Made by a program: the position numbers and the translations under genes. From the NCBI RefSeq assembly GCF_034555965.1, contig NZ_JAYDCK010000003.1:3038001-3102000 (forward strand): a stretch of DNA of 64,000 nt, written 5' to 3'. Shown here piece by piece: positions 1 to 9,229 of this stretch (within the stretch, counting starts at the first letter, position 1; every line of letters starts with the position of its first letter). A model generated the notes under the pieces. That model saw only the letters and a program-made list of their open reading frames with translations, was not told the DNA's origin and did not search any database. Source of the DNA: Aquicoccus sp. G2-2. GTDB lineage: Bacteria > Pseudomonadota > Alphaproteobacteria > Rhodobacterales > Rhodobacteraceae.

Positions 1-1
1 G

Positions 2-1081
2 CTTGCGCGGCATTTGAACAAAGCGCCGGCCCTGCATGTGCGCAATGTGTTGCGGCTGGCAACGGTTGAGCTGGCCCATGGTGGCGATGCACATGGGGTG
101 GTAAATGAGGCGGTGAATATCGTGGCCAGCCACAAGCGGCATAACCGGCTCAAGGGGTTGGTGAACGCTGTGCTGCGCAAGATCGCGGCAGAGGTGCCCG
201 AGGCGTGGCAGCGGTTACGTGTTCCGCGCCTGCCAAAATGGCTGCGCACGCCGCTGGTTCAGGCTTATGGGCCGGACGTGATGGCGGCAATGGAGGCGGC
301 GCATTTTAACGGTGCGGCGCTCGACATAACGGCAAAAACAGACCCTGATACGGCGCAAAAGGCTCTTGATGGCGTATTGTTACCGACCGGCTCTATCCGG
401 CTTGAAGGCTCTCATCAGGTGACGGGTTTGCCGGGTTATGTGGTTGGCGACTGGTGGGTGCAAGATGCCGCCGCTGCCCTGCCTGCGCGCATTCTCGCGG
501 CGCAACCGGGGGAAAAGGTGCTTGATATGTGTGCGGCTCCGGGCGGCAAGACGCTACAATTGGCGGCGACTGGTGCGGATGTGACGGCGCTTGATATTTC
601 CGAAGCGCGGCTGGAGCGGGTGCATCAGAATCTTGCGCGCACCGGATTGACTGCTGTTGTCGAGGCGGGTGATGCGCTCATTCATCAGGGCCGGTATGAC
701 GCGATCTTGCTTGACGCGCCCTGCTCGGCCACCGGCACGCTCCGCCGTCACCCGGATTTGCCTTGGGCCAAGGACGGTGCGGAATTTGCCGGATTGATCG
801 ACTTGCAGGCACAGATGCTGGATCACGCCATCAGCCTGTTGAATCCCGGCGGGCGGATCGTGTTTTGCACCTGTAGCCTGCTGCCGGATGAAGGCGAGTG
901 CCAGGTTGAAGAGGCGCTGGGACGGCATAAAGCGTTGAAAGCCGACCGCGCTGCGCTTCGGGTACCGGGAATCAACGCCGAATGGGGCACGCAAGAAGGC
1001 GGCCTGCGCCTGCGCCCGGATTACTGGGCTGATTGCGGCGGGATGGACGGATTTTACATTGCCTGCCTGCGGCTGGATTAG
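2..1081 (+). CDS. rsmB: 16S rRNA (cytosine-C5) methyltransferase RsmB, 5' truncated by window
   Basis: SAM-dependent enzyme that methylates C967 of 16S rRNA. The frame is open to the first base of the window, so the true start lies upstream; about 359 codons are visible. The first ~60 residues are the end of the NusB-like RNA-binding domain (NIVASHKRHNRLKGLVNAVL). The catalytic domain shows the SAM-binding motif VLDMCAAPGGKT, motif IV DAPCSATGTLRRHP and motif VI FCTCSLLPDEGE, so both family cysteines (PC and TCS) are present. It stops with TAG about 100 bp before a heparinase-like gene. Identity is clear from the motifs; the substrate position is inferred from the family. Confidence 0.95.
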   Translation, partial: LARHLNKAPALHVRNVLRLATVELAHGGDAHGVVNEAVNIVASHKRHNRLKGLVNAVLRKIAAEVPEAWQRLRVPRLPKWLRTPLVQAYGPDVMAAMEAAHFNGAALDITAKTDPDTAQKALDGVLLPTGSIRLEGSHQVTGLPGYVVGDWWVQDAAAALPARILAAQPGEKVLDMCAAPGGKTLQLAATGADVTALDISEARLERVHQNLARTGLTAVVEAGDALIHQGRYDAILLDAPCSATGTLRRHPDLPWAKDGAEFAGLIDLQAQMLDHAISLLNPGGRIVFCTCSLLPDEGECQVEEALGRHKALKADRAALRVPGINAEWGTQEGGLRLRPDYWADCGGMDGFYIACLRLD

Positions 1082-1183
1082 GCGGAATCCCCCTGCGCAC
1101 GGGTTTTCATGGATGACCTGCGCCGAAACCCGCGCTATCATGCCACGAAAAGCCGCCGAAAAGAGCGCATGAGGCAGAAACCG

Positions 1184-2917
1184 ATGCCAGATTCTCAAAC
1201 GACAGGCACGTGGCGAACACGAGCCTTGAACCGCGCCCATGCGCGCCTGAGCGGGCTTGGCCGGGGCGCAACCGCGTTCGTTTCGCAACCTGAGCCGCGC
1301 ACTATCGGCATGTTTGCACGTGGGCGGCAGCTTGTGGCTGGCAATTTCCTGTTTGCCGGGCATCTGGTGGAAAACGGCGAGGCGAGCATCTGGGCGCTGG
1401 GCGTACAGAGTGCGGCATTTCAGGCCGAGATTCACGGGTTTGCGTGGCTTGATGATCTGGCGGCGGTGGGTGATCTGGCCTCACGCGCACGTGCTCAAGC
1501 GTGGACCTGGGACTGGATCGCGCGTTATGGCAGCGGCAAGGGCGCAGGGTGGACGCCGGAGCTGACCGGGCGGCGGCTGATCCGCTGGATCAACCACGCG
1601 CTTTTCCTGCTACAGAATCGCGACAAGGCGCTAAGCGACCAGTTCTATCGTTCGCTGGCGCAGCAGACGCATTTTCTTGGCCGTCGCTGGCAGGCGACCC
1701 GCCCCGGTTTGCCGCGTTTCGAGGCCTTGACCGGGTTGATCTATGCCGGGTTGTCGCTGGAAGGGATGGAGCGGCATGTGAAACCGGCGGTGAAGGCGCT
1801 GGCGCAAGAATGCGAACGTCAGGTCAATGACGAAGGCGGCATTCCGACGCGCAATCCCGAAGAGCTTCTGGAGGTGTTTACCTTGCTCACCTGGGCGGCG
1901 GCGGCGCTGGAGGAGGCGGGCAAGTTTGTTCCGCGCGCACATTTTAGCGCCATAGAGCGGATCGCACCGACGCTGCGCACCCTGCGCCATGCCGATGGCG
2001 GGCTGGCGCGATTCCATGGCGGCGGGCGCGGGCTTGAAGGACGGCTTGATAACGCGCTGGCGCAATCGGGTGTGAAGGGCCGTTCGCCCGAAGGGCTCTC
2101 AATGGGTTATGCGCGGCTATCTGCCGGGCGCACCAGCGTGATTGTCGATGCCGCTGCACCGCCGAAGGGCAACGCAAGCCACGACGCACACGCCAGCACA
2201 TTGGCGTTTGAACTGACATCGGGGCGGCGGCCACTGATCGTCAATTGTGGGTCGGGCGCCAACTTTGGCGAGGAATGGCGCCGGGCGGGGCGGGCAACGC
2301 CGTCGCATTCGGCGCTGTGCATCGAAGGCTATTCCAGCGCGCGACTGGCGGGCGGATTGGGGAGCGGTGCCGAGCTTATTTTCGATGCGCCGCAGCGGGT
2401 TCCGATCGAGATGAGCCATGCTTCGGACGGGATTCGGTTTCAGGGCGGGCACGATGGTTGGCTAAAGACGCACGGGCTGACCCATGCACGCACGCTTGAG
2501 CTGACCTTCGATGGCCGCGGCATGGTTGGTGAAGATTTGCTGGTCTGCCTTGAGGAGGCGGACAGGAAGCGGTTCGACAAACGCATGGAAGATGCGTTGG
2601 AGCCGGGGATTCCGTTCCAGATCCGCTTCCATCTGCACCCGGAGGTGGATGCGGAGGTTGATATGGGCGGTGTTGCCGTCTCTTTGGCGCTCAAAAGCGG
2701 GGAGCTTTGGGTGCTCAGGAGTGAGGGCAACATCACGATGAGTGTGGAGCCGTCGGTGTACCTTGAGCGCGGACGGTTGAAGCCGCGCGCCACACGCCAG
2801 GTTGTGCTTTCGGGCATGGCTGTGGGCCATGCGACCCAAGTGCGGTGGTCGATCTCAAAGGCGCACGAAACACCAATGGCGATCCGTGATTTGAAACAGG
2901 ATGAATTGCCGATCTGA
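1184..2917 (+). CDS. heparinase II/III family protein
   Basis: Protein of about 577 residues with an alpha-helical N-terminal half and a heparinase II/III-like C-terminal beta region (conserved stretch HDAHASTLAFELTSG, then RPLIVNCGSG and ATPSHSALCIEG). Members act as polysaccharide lyases or as uncharacterised relatives; the substrate here is unknown. No signal peptide is obvious, so a periplasmic role is not supported. The frame is open from 1109, with ATG at 1109, 1169 and 1184. I prefer 1184 because GAGG lies 9 bp upstream and the first residues then match the usual length of this family. It sits between rsmB and purH, which suggests a stable housekeeping location rather than a sugar-utilisation locus. 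Confidence 0.85.
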   Translation: MPDSQTTGTWRTRALNRAHARLSGLGRGATAFVSQPEPRTIGMFARGRQLVAGNFLFAGHLVENGEASIWALGVQSAAFQAEIHGFAWLDDLAAVGDLASRARAQAWTWDWIARYGSGKGAGWTPELTGRRLIRWINHALFLLQNRDKALSDQFYRSLAQQTHFLGRRWQATRPGLPRFEALTGLIYAGLSLEGMERHVKPAVKALAQECERQVNDEGGIPTRNPEELLEVFTLLTWAAAALEEAGKFVPRAHFSAIERIAPTLRTLRHADGGLARFHGGGRGLEGRLDNALAQSGVKGRSPEGLSMGYARLSAGRTSVIVDAAAPPKGNASHDAHASTLAFELTSGRRPLIVNCGSGANFGEEWRRAGRATPSHSALCIEGYSSARLAGGLGSGAELIFDAPQRVPIEMSHASDGIRFQGGHDGWLKTHGLTHARTLELTFDGRGMVGEDLLVCLEEADRKRFDKRMEDALEPGIPFQIRFHLHPEVDAEVDMGGVAVSLALKSGELWVLRSEGNITMSVEPSVYLERGRLKPRATRQVVLSGMAVGHATQVRWSISKAHETPMAIRDLKQDELPI

Positions 2918-3065
2918 CCTAAAGTTTTTATGCACCTGCGGCATAACGGTGGTTCAATCCCGGGCCACGATGGACTAAGTCGTTTCGACTTGTTGAATCA
3001 CGGCAATATGCCGAAATGCTATATGCGGGCGCAAATGCCTGCCATCTTTGCCTCGGGAGACACCG

Positions 3066-4655
3066 ATGACCGATCTTGCCCCGCTTCGCCGTGCCTTGCT
3101 GTCCGTATCCGACAAAACCGGGTTGGTCGATCTGGCCAAGGCGCTTGCTGCGCGGGATGTGGAATTGCTCTCGACCGGGGGCAGCGCGAAAATGCTGCGT
3201 GATGCAGGGCTTGTCGTGCGTGATGTGGCCGACCTGACCGGATTTCCGGAAATGATGGATGGCCGGGTCAAAACACTGCACCCGCGCGTGCATGGCGGTT
3301 TGCTGGCGTTGCGCGACAACGCGGAACATGCGGCGGCAATGGACGAGCATGGGATTGCCGGGATCGACTTGGCTGTTGTCAATCTCTACCCGTTTGAGGA
3401 AACAGTCGCCAAGGGCGGCGATTACGCGACCTGCATCGAAAATATCGACATTGGCGGCCCTGCGATGATCCGGGCGGCGGCAAAAAACCATACGTTCGTG
3501 ACGACGCTGGTGGATGTCGCAGATTATGATGCACTTTTAGCTGAGTTAGAGACGAATAGCGGCCAAACCTCCTATGCGTTCCGGCAGCGGATGGCGCAAA
3601 TCGCTTATGCCCGCACCGCCGCTTACGATGCGGCGGTCTCAAGCTGGATGGCGGATGCGCTGGAAGAACCGGCACCGCGCCGCCGTGCCTTTGCCGGGAC
3701 GCTTGGGCAAACGCTGCGCTATGGCGAAAATCCGCATCAGGCGGCAAGTTTCTATACAGATGGCACCGCTCGGCCAGGTGTGGCCACCGCAACGCAGCAT
3801 CAGGGCAAGGCGCTGAGCTATAACAACATCAACGATACCGACGCGGCGTTTGAACTGGTATCGGAATTCGCCGCCTCAAACGGACCGGCCTGTGCGGTGA
3901 TCAAGCACGCCAACCCGTCGGGTGCGGCACGTGGCGCGACGTTGAAAGAGGCGTATCAAAAGGCCTTTGATTGTGACCGGACAAGCGCGTTTGGTGGGAT
4001 TGTCGCGCTTAATCAATCGCTTGATGCGCAAACGGCGGAAGAAATCGTGAAAATCTTCACCGAAGTCGTGATCGCACCGGGAGCATCGGACGAGGCCATG
4101 GCGATTTTCGCGGCCAAGAAAAACCTGCGTCTGCTGACCACCGGCGGAATGGCCGATCCGATGGTGGCGTCGCTTACCTTGCGGCAGGTATCGGGCGGGT
4201 TTCTGGTGCAGGACAAGGATAACGGCCATGTTCCCGAGCGTGATTTGAAGGTGGTGACCAAGCGCGCGCCAAGCGAGCGCGAAATGGCCGACCTTCTGTT
4301 TGCCTGGACCGTGGCGAAGCACGTGAAATCGAATGCGATCGTTTACGTCAAGGACGGGGCAACCGTGGGCGTGGGCGCGGGGCAGATGAGCCGGGTAGAC
4401 AGCGCCAATATCGCCGCGATCAAGGCGGCCCGGATGGGAGAGGCGCTGAACCTCGCCGAAAGCCCGGCAAAAGGCTCTGTTGTGGCGTCAGACGCGTTCT
4501 TTCCATTCGCTGACGGGCTGATGGAAGCCGCGGCGGCAGGGGCGACGGCGGTTATTCAACCGGGTGGCTCGATGCGTGACGATGAAGTTATTCGCGCCGC
4601 AGACGATGCAGGGCTTGCAATGGTCTTGACCGGAATGCGTCACTTCCGGCACTAA
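3066..4655 (+). CDS. purH: bifunctional AICAR formyltransferase / IMP cyclohydrolase
   Basis: Catalyses the last two steps of purine synthesis: formylation of AICAR and ring closure to IMP, in the cytoplasm. At 529 residues it has normal full length. The N-terminal MGS-like cyclohydrolase domain begins [13 protein letters not shown] and contains [12 protein letters not shown] and [14 protein letters not shown]. The transformylase domain carries the catalytic Lys-His pair in [12 protein letters not shown] near residue 280, and ends with [13 protein letters not shown]. An upstream in-frame ATG exists at 3048, but 3066 has GGGAGA just upstream and begins the conserved domain. It is followed 78 bp later by lspA on the same strand. 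Confidence 0.97.
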   Translation: MTDLAPLRRALLSVSDKTGLVDLAKALAARDVELLSTGGSAKMLRDAGLVVRDVADLTGFPEMMDGRVKTLHPRVHGGLLALRDNAEHAAAMDEHGIAGIDLAVVNLYPFEETVAKGGDYATCIENIDIGGPAMIRAAAKNHTFVTTLVDVADYDALLAELETNSGQTSYAFRQRMAQIAYARTAAYDAAVSSWMADALEEPAPRRRAFAGTLGQTLRYGENPHQAASFYTDGTARPGVATATQHQGKALSYNNINDTDAAFELVSEFAASNGPACAVIKHANPSGAARGATLKEAYQKAFDCDRTSAFGGIVALNQSLDAQTAEEIVKIFTEVVIAPGASDEAMAIFAAKKNLRLLTTGGMADPMVASLTLRQVSGGFLVQDKDNGHVPERDLKVVTKRAPSEREMADLLFAWTVAKHVKSNAIVYVKDGATVGVGAGQMSRVDSANIAAIKAARMGEALNLAESPAKGSVVASDAFFPFADGLMEAAAAGATAVIQPGGSMRDDEVIRAADDAGLAMVLTGMRHFRH

Positions 4656-4733
4656 AGAAGAAACAAAAAAACAATGAGCAGGCAAATGGGGCAATCAGAA
4701 ACAATCACGCCCCACCCGAGGCGGGAGAACACG

Positions 4734-5204
4734 ATGCACACCGTCTTTTGGGTGGGATTCTGGACATTTCTGGCCGACCAGATCAGCAAATACGCTGTGG
4801 TTCACGCGCTCAACCTGCGCGAACTGCACGAGATGACGGTGATTCCGGGCGGCTTCAATCTGCGCATGGCGTGGAATTACGGTGTCAATTTCGGGCTTTT
4901 CGCGGAAGACAGCAATCTTACCCGCTGGGTCTTGATTGTCATGGCGCTGATAATCTCGGGCGCGGTGCTTTGGTGGATTCATCACGAGAACGCAGGCTTT
5001 GCCGCGCGGGCGTCAGCCGGGCTTCTTGTTGGTGGCGCGCTGGGCAATGTGATTGACCGGCTGCTGTATGGCGCGGTGGCGGATTTTATCAATGTCTCTT
5101 GCTGTGGAATCAGAAACCCCTATTCCTTCAACATTGCCGATATTGCAGTGTTTGCAGGGGCGTTAGGGTTGGTGTTATTTACCGGGACGAAAAAGCCCTC
5201 GTGA
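4734..5204 (+). CDS. lspA: lipoprotein signal peptidase (signal peptidase II)
   Basis: Inner-membrane aspartyl protease that removes the signal peptide of diacylated prolipoproteins. The 156-residue protein has four hydrophobic segments. Family motifs are ADQISKYAV near the N terminus, WNYGVNFGLF, and the two catalytic aspartates in GNVIDRLLYGAVADFI. A longer frame begins at 4674, but ATG at 4734 has the GGCGGGAG ribosome site and starts the first membrane helix directly. The next gene encodes a lipoprotein with a lipobox, a plausible client. Identity is secure. Confidence 0.95.
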   Translation: MHTVFWVGFWTFLADQISKYAVVHALNLRELHEMTVIPGGFNLRMAWNYGVNFGLFAEDSNLTRWVLIVMALIISGAVLWWIHHENAGFAARASAGLLVGGALGNVIDRLLYGAVADFINVSCCGIRNPYSFNIADIAVFAGALGLVLFTGTKKPS

Positions 5205-5256
5205 CCTCGGGCAAACGATAGTTTAGAACGAGCTTCAAGTGGTTTGGGAGACAGGT

Positions 5257-5784
5257 ATGCGCACGAGCATTGCAATCCTGATGGTAATCTCGGTGGCGGG
5301 TCTTGCGGCCTGCGCTACCGATGGAAGGCAGGGCACGGGGCTGCGCGATCTGACGACGTCGCAGGCGGGGCCGGATGAGTTCGGTATTCTGCCGTCCAAA
5401 CCGTTGCAGCAGCCGGAGAATTATTCGCAGCTGCCAACGCCGACGCCGGGGGCGACAAACCTCACCGATCAAAACCCGCTGGCCGACGGGGTCGCGGCCT
5501 TTGGCGGCAATCCGGCGCGCCTTACCCCGCAGGGGGTGCCTGCTTCTGATACGGCGCTGGTCCATTATGCCTCGCGCAATGGGGTTGCGCCCAATATCCG
5601 TGAAACACTGGCGACGCAGGATGCGGCCTTCCGCAAGGGTAAATCCCGGTTTACCAAGATCCGGTTGGTGAAGCAGGACTTCTACGCCAAGATTTACAAA
5701 CGTGAGACGTTGAACCCTTATCGCGCACTTAACGCGTATCGCCGGGCCGGTGCGCGCACGCCGACTGCGCCGCCAAGAAATTGA
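5257..5784 (+). CDS. DUF3035 family lipoprotein (BamF-like)
   Basis: Predicted lipoprotein of 175 residues. A short hydrophobic signal ends in the lipobox LAAC (about residues 16-19), so the mature protein should be acylated and exported. The rest is polar, rich in Pro, Gln and Asn, with a basic C terminus. The family (DUF3035) is restricted mainly to alphaproteobacteria and has been linked to the outer-membrane beta-barrel assembly complex as BamF; that role is family knowledge and not visible here. ATG at 5257 is chosen because it follows GGGAGACAGGT and begins the signal peptide. The gene lies between lspA and an M16 peptidase, all on the plus strand. Confidence 0.8.
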   Translation: MRTSIAILMVISVAGLAACATDGRQGTGLRDLTTSQAGPDEFGILPSKPLQQPENYSQLPTPTPGATNLTDQNPLADGVAAFGGNPARLTPQGVPASDTALVHYASRNGVAPNIRETLATQDAAFRKGKSRFTKIRLVKQDFYAKIYKRETLNPYRALNAYRRAGARTPTAPPRN

Positions 5785-5890
5785 CCCACGGGTTTCTCAC
5801 TTCTGCGTCACCGGACAGTTTAGCGGGTTGAAGCTCCGGAGTGGCTGGCTAATGTCCTCGCCAGATACCGCCAGCCCGAGAGGAAATTAT

Positions 5891-7249
5891 ATGAAGCAGC
5901 GTCCAGCGAAGCTTGCAGTTGCTCTTACGCTGCTCTGTGCGGGGGCGATAGCCAGCCCCGCCAGTGCCAATGACAAGGTTTCCCAGTTCAAGCTGAAGAA
6001 TGGTATGGAGATCGTGGTGATTGAAGATCATCGCGCGCCGGTGGTGGAGCAGATGATCTGGTATCGCGCCGGATCGGCGGATGAAAAGCCCGGTGTTTCC
6101 GGTGTGGCACATTTCCTCGAACATCTGATGTTCAAAGCGACGGATAACATGGCTTCCGGCGAGCTTTCCAAGGTGGTGGCGCGCAATGGCGGCAGTGATA
6201 ATGCCTTCACCACGTTTGATTACACCGCCTATTATCAGCGTGTTGCAGTTGATCGGTTGCCTCTGATGATGAAGATGGAAGCCGACCGGATGATGAATTT
6301 GAAGCTGACCGAGGCGGATATCGCCTCGGAGCGCAATGTCATCATCGAAGAGCGCAACATGCGGATCGAGAACAACCCAACCGCGCTATTTCGCGAACAA
6401 AAGAGCGCCGCACAGTATCTCAATAGCCATTACGGTATCCCGGTGATCGGCTGGAAACGCGAGATGTCAAAGCTGAGCCGGGCCGATGCGCTGGCCTTTT
6501 ACAAGCGGTTCTATGCGCCCAACAACGCGGTGCTGGTGGTGGCTGGCGATGTCGAACCGGATGCGGTGCGCGCATTGGCAGAGAAATACTATGGTCCGTT
6601 GAAACCCAACCCGGACCTGAAACCCCGAAACCGCCCGCAGGAGCCGCGCCAAATGGGCGAGCGCCGGATCATGTTCCACGACGCGCGGGTGGCGCAGCCC
6701 TATGTCAGCCGCTCTTACCTCGCGCCGGAACGCAATCACGATGCGCAGGAAAAAGCCGCCGCACTCGTCCTTCTGGCCGAGCTTCTGGGCGGTGGGCAAA
6801 CCTCATGGCTGAATGAAAAGCTACAGTTCGAGAAGCATTTGGTGGTGCATACTGGCGCCTATTACAGTGGCACCTCTCTGGATGCGACGACGTTCCACCT
6901 CGTCGCTGTCCCGGCCGATGGCGTGAGTTTGCAAGAGGTGGAAGACGCAATGGATGCGGCCTTGAAGGACTTCTTCGCCAAGGGGATCGACAGCGCGCAA
7001 CTCAAACGGATCAAGTTTCAGCTCCGCGCCTCGCAGATATACGCCAGCGACGATGTTGACCGGCTTGCCAACCGCTATGGCTCGGCGCTGACGCAGGGGT
7101 TGACGGTTGAAGACGTGCAAGCTTGGCCCGACATTCTGCAAAACGTGACTGAAGAGCAAATCCTCGCTGCTGGCCATGAGGTTCTGAAGCGCAACAACTC
7201 GGTGACAGGCTGGCTCATGGGCAAGGCGGACAAGGCGGTGACACAATGA
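5891..7249 (+). CDS. M16 family zinc metallopeptidase, catalytic subunit
   Basis: Exported protease of 452 residues. A signal peptide occupies residues 1-27 (cut near ASPASAN). The inverted zinc motif HFLEH is at residues 74-78, and a downstream glutamate in NVIIEERNMRIENN supplies the third ligand, so it should be active. The frame extends back to 5750, but ATG at 5891 has GAGAGGAAA upstream and opens the signal peptide. It overlaps the next gene by four bases (ATGA), and that gene encodes a non-catalytic M16 partner, the usual two-subunit arrangement. It probably degrades peptides in the periplasm; the substrate is unknown. Confidence 0.93.
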   Translation: MKQRPAKLAVALTLLCAGAIASPASANDKVSQFKLKNGMEIVVIEDHRAPVVEQMIWYRAGSADEKPGVSGVAHFLEHLMFKATDNMASGELSKVVARNGGSDNAFTTFDYTAYYQRVAVDRLPLMMKMEADRMMNLKLTEADIASERNVIIEERNMRIENNPTALFREQKSAAQYLNSHYGIPVIGWKREMSKLSRADALAFYKRFYAPNNAVLVVAGDVEPDAVRALAEKYYGPLKPNPDLKPRNRPQEPRQMGERRIMFHDARVAQPYVSRSYLAPERNHDAQEKAAALVLLAELLGGGQTSWLNEKLQFEKHLVVHTGAYYSGTSLDATTFHLVAVPADGVSLQEVEDAMDAALKDFFAKGIDSAQLKRIKFQLRASQIYASDDVDRLANRYGSALTQGLTVEDVQAWPDILQNVTEEQILAAGHEVLKRNNSVTGWLMGKADKAVTQ

Positions 7250-8556
7250 AGATGCGCATTTTCCTTGCGGGCTTGTTGGCAATCGCGGTTGCTCTGCCGG
7301 CTGCGGCAGAGGTAAAGATCGAAGAAGTGACATCCCCCGGCGGGATCAAGGCATGGCTTGTGCAAGAGCATTCCATCCCGTTCACCGCGCTTGAGTTGCG
7401 CTTCAAGGGCGGGGCATCGCTTGATGCACCGGGCAAGCGCGGTGCGGTCAATCTGATGACCGGACTTTTGGAGGAAGGCGCGGGTGATTTGGATGCGCGC
7501 GACTTTGCCAAGGCGACAGAGGCGCTGGCTGCCTCGTTCAATTACAATGATTCGGATGATACAGTCTCTGTTTCGGGCAAATTCCTTTCAGAGAACCGCG
7601 ATCAGGCGATTGATTTACTGCGCGAAAGCCTGATCAATCCGCGGTTTGATCCAGACGCGGTTGAGCGGGTTCGTGCGCAGGTGCTTTCCGGTCTGAAGTC
7701 AGATGCAAAAGACCCGAATTCTATCGCCGGTCTTACCTTTCACAAGGAGGTTTATGGCGATCATCCTTACGGCACATCGCTTGATGGCACGGTGGAAAGC
7801 GTTGCGGCGCTTACCCGCGATGATGTTATCGCTGCGCACAAGGCGGCGCTGGCGCGCGATCGGCTCTATGTCAGCGCGGTGGGCGATATAACGCCGGAGG
7901 AACTGGGCAAGTTGCTCGATAAATTGCTTGGCGATCTGCCTTTGAAGGGCGCGCCGATGCCTCAGAAGGCACACCCGAAGTTCACTGGCGGCAATACGGT
8001 GGTAGATTTCGATACGCCGCAATCGGTGGTGATATTTGGGCAGAAAGGTATCGCGCTGAGCGACAAGGATTTCTTCGCCGCATATCTGCTTAACACTGTG
8101 CTGGGCGGAGGCGGATTCGAATCGCGGCTGATGCAAGAGGTGCGGGAGAAACGCGGACTGACTTATGGCGTCTATTCCTATCTTCTGGGCAAGGATTATG
8201 CCGATGTCTGGATGGGGTCGGTCGCGTCTGCCAATGATCGCGTGGCCGAGGCGATTGCCCTGATCCGCAAGGAATGGACCAAGATGCATGACAAGGGCGT
8301 GACCGCCGAGGAGTTGAAAGACGCCAAGACCTACCTCACCGGCGAATACCCGATGCGGTTTGATGGCAACGGCCCGATTGCCAATATCATGGCCGGGATG
8401 CAGCTTTCCGATATGCCAGCCGATTATATTGCCACGCGCAACGACAAGGTAAATGCCGTAACGCTGGAAGATGTGAACCGGGTGGCGAAAGACCTGCTCG
8501 ACCCCAAGCACCTGACCTTCTTTATTGTCGGCCGCCCGGAAGGGCTTTCTAACTAA
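7246..8556 (+). CDS. M16 family peptidase, non-catalytic partner
   Basis: Secreted M16-fold protein of 436 residues with a signal peptide (LLAIAVALPAAAEV). Where the first subunit has HFLEH, this one reads AVNLMTGLLEEGAG, so the zinc ligands are absent. The C-terminal half keeps the R/Y substrate motif in REKRGLTYGVYSYL, typical of the partner that shapes the chamber. Translation starts at the ATG that overlaps the stop codon of the catalytic gene, implying coupled synthesis and 1:1 assembly. An ATG two codons downstream (7252) is also possible. Confidence 0.92.
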   Translation: MKMRIFLAGLLAIAVALPAAAEVKIEEVTSPGGIKAWLVQEHSIPFTALELRFKGGASLDAPGKRGAVNLMTGLLEEGAGDLDARDFAKATEALAASFNYNDSDDTVSVSGKFLSENRDQAIDLLRESLINPRFDPDAVERVRAQVLSGLKSDAKDPNSIAGLTFHKEVYGDHPYGTSLDGTVESVAALTRDDVIAAHKAALARDRLYVSAVGDITPEELGKLLDKLLGDLPLKGAPMPQKAHPKFTGGNTVVDFDTPQSVVIFGQKGIALSDKDFFAAYLLNTVLGGGGFESRLMQEVREKRGLTYGVYSYLLGKDYADVWMGSVASANDRVAEAIALIRKEWTKMHDKGVTAEELKDAKTYLTGEYPMRFDGNGPIANIMAGMQLSDMPADYIATRNDKVNAVTLEDVNRVAKDLLDPKHLTFFIVGRPEGLSN

Positions 8557-8568
8557 ATTCGATCTTTT

Positions 8569-8597
8569 GCGGCGGCGGCGCGGTTTTGTGCCGCCGC
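8569..8597 (+). terminator. GC-rich hairpin after M16 pair
   Basis: GCGGCGGC is followed, after a GCGCGG TTTTGT loop region, by GCCGCCGC. It lies 13 bp after the stop of the second M16 gene. No T-run follows, so termination may be weak or Rho-assisted. Confidence 0.4.
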
Positions 8598-8706
8598 GTA
8601 AATTGCGCGAATTCCGCACGAATGCACCCGGCCTGCCTGCGCAGTTGCAGGGCAATACCAAAGGCAATCGACGGGCAGCATGGGACAGCGGCGTTTGAGA
8701 TTGGTT

Positions 8707-9186
8707 CTAAGCCGATGAGACCGGAACGCCCAGCGCCCTCAGCGCGGCTCCATAGCCCGCGTCATTACCGATGATCACGACCTGTTGCCCCAGCCAGTAG
8801 GCCTTTGCGGCGGCGAGTTCGGCACCAAGCAAGTGTCCGAATATTGCGTCTCTATTCTTGCTGAATTCAGCCGAAGCAAGATGTGTGGCGAGCCGTTCTG
8901 GCCGTGCCATTGTCTCTTCAACCGCGTGTGTGTTTACGCTGTCTTCTGCCCCCAGCGTGCGCGCCAGCCGAAGCGAGAGAAAGCTCTGGAAGCTCACAAT
9001 TTCTCCCGCGCTCAGATGGACCCAATGGGAAGGGTCGCCGGGCAGACAGACCACGCCATCCCATTGCGGATTGGTGGCAGAGAATTTGGCGACAAGCGCG
9101 CGGGTAGCAGCGGGCAGGCACCCCGGCGGGTTTTTCTGAACAAGATTGCCGCTGCCTTGGGCGGAGGCGGGCACATAGTTTGTCAT
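8707..9186 (-). CDS. 2-dehydro-3-deoxygalactonokinase-like protein, N-terminally short
   Basis: Resembles the C-terminal half of 2-keto-3-deoxygalactonate kinase (DgoK): WDGVVCLPGDPSHWVHLSAGE, VSFQSFLSLRLARTLG, RPERLATHLASAEFS and GHLLGAELAAAKAYWLGQ are recognisable family stretches. Only 159 residues are encoded, about half of the usual ~300, and the first ATPase subdomain with its phosphate-binding loop is missing. The ATG has a good AAAGGA site, so translation looks intended. A DMT permease gene ends only 43 bp upstream on the same strand, leaving no room for the missing half. It may be a relic or a repurposed domain; kinase activity is doubtful. Confidence 0.7.
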   Translation of the reverse strand: MTNYVPASAQGSGNLVQKNPPGCLPAATRALVAKFSATNPQWDGVVCLPGDPSHWVHLSAGEIVSFQSFLSLRLARTLGAEDSVNTHAVEETMARPERLATHLASAEFSKNRDAIFGHLLGAELAAAKAYWLGQQVVIIGNDAGYGAALRALGVPVSSA

Positions 9187-9229
9187 GCTCTGTCCTTTGG
9201 ATTGGCGGATGTCCGGGCAGGCCCAAGCC

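Noticed and set aside
7699..8667. A 322-codon minus-strand frame opposite the second M16 gene
   Set aside because: No recognisable domain or start signal; it overlaps a clear M16 protein completely.
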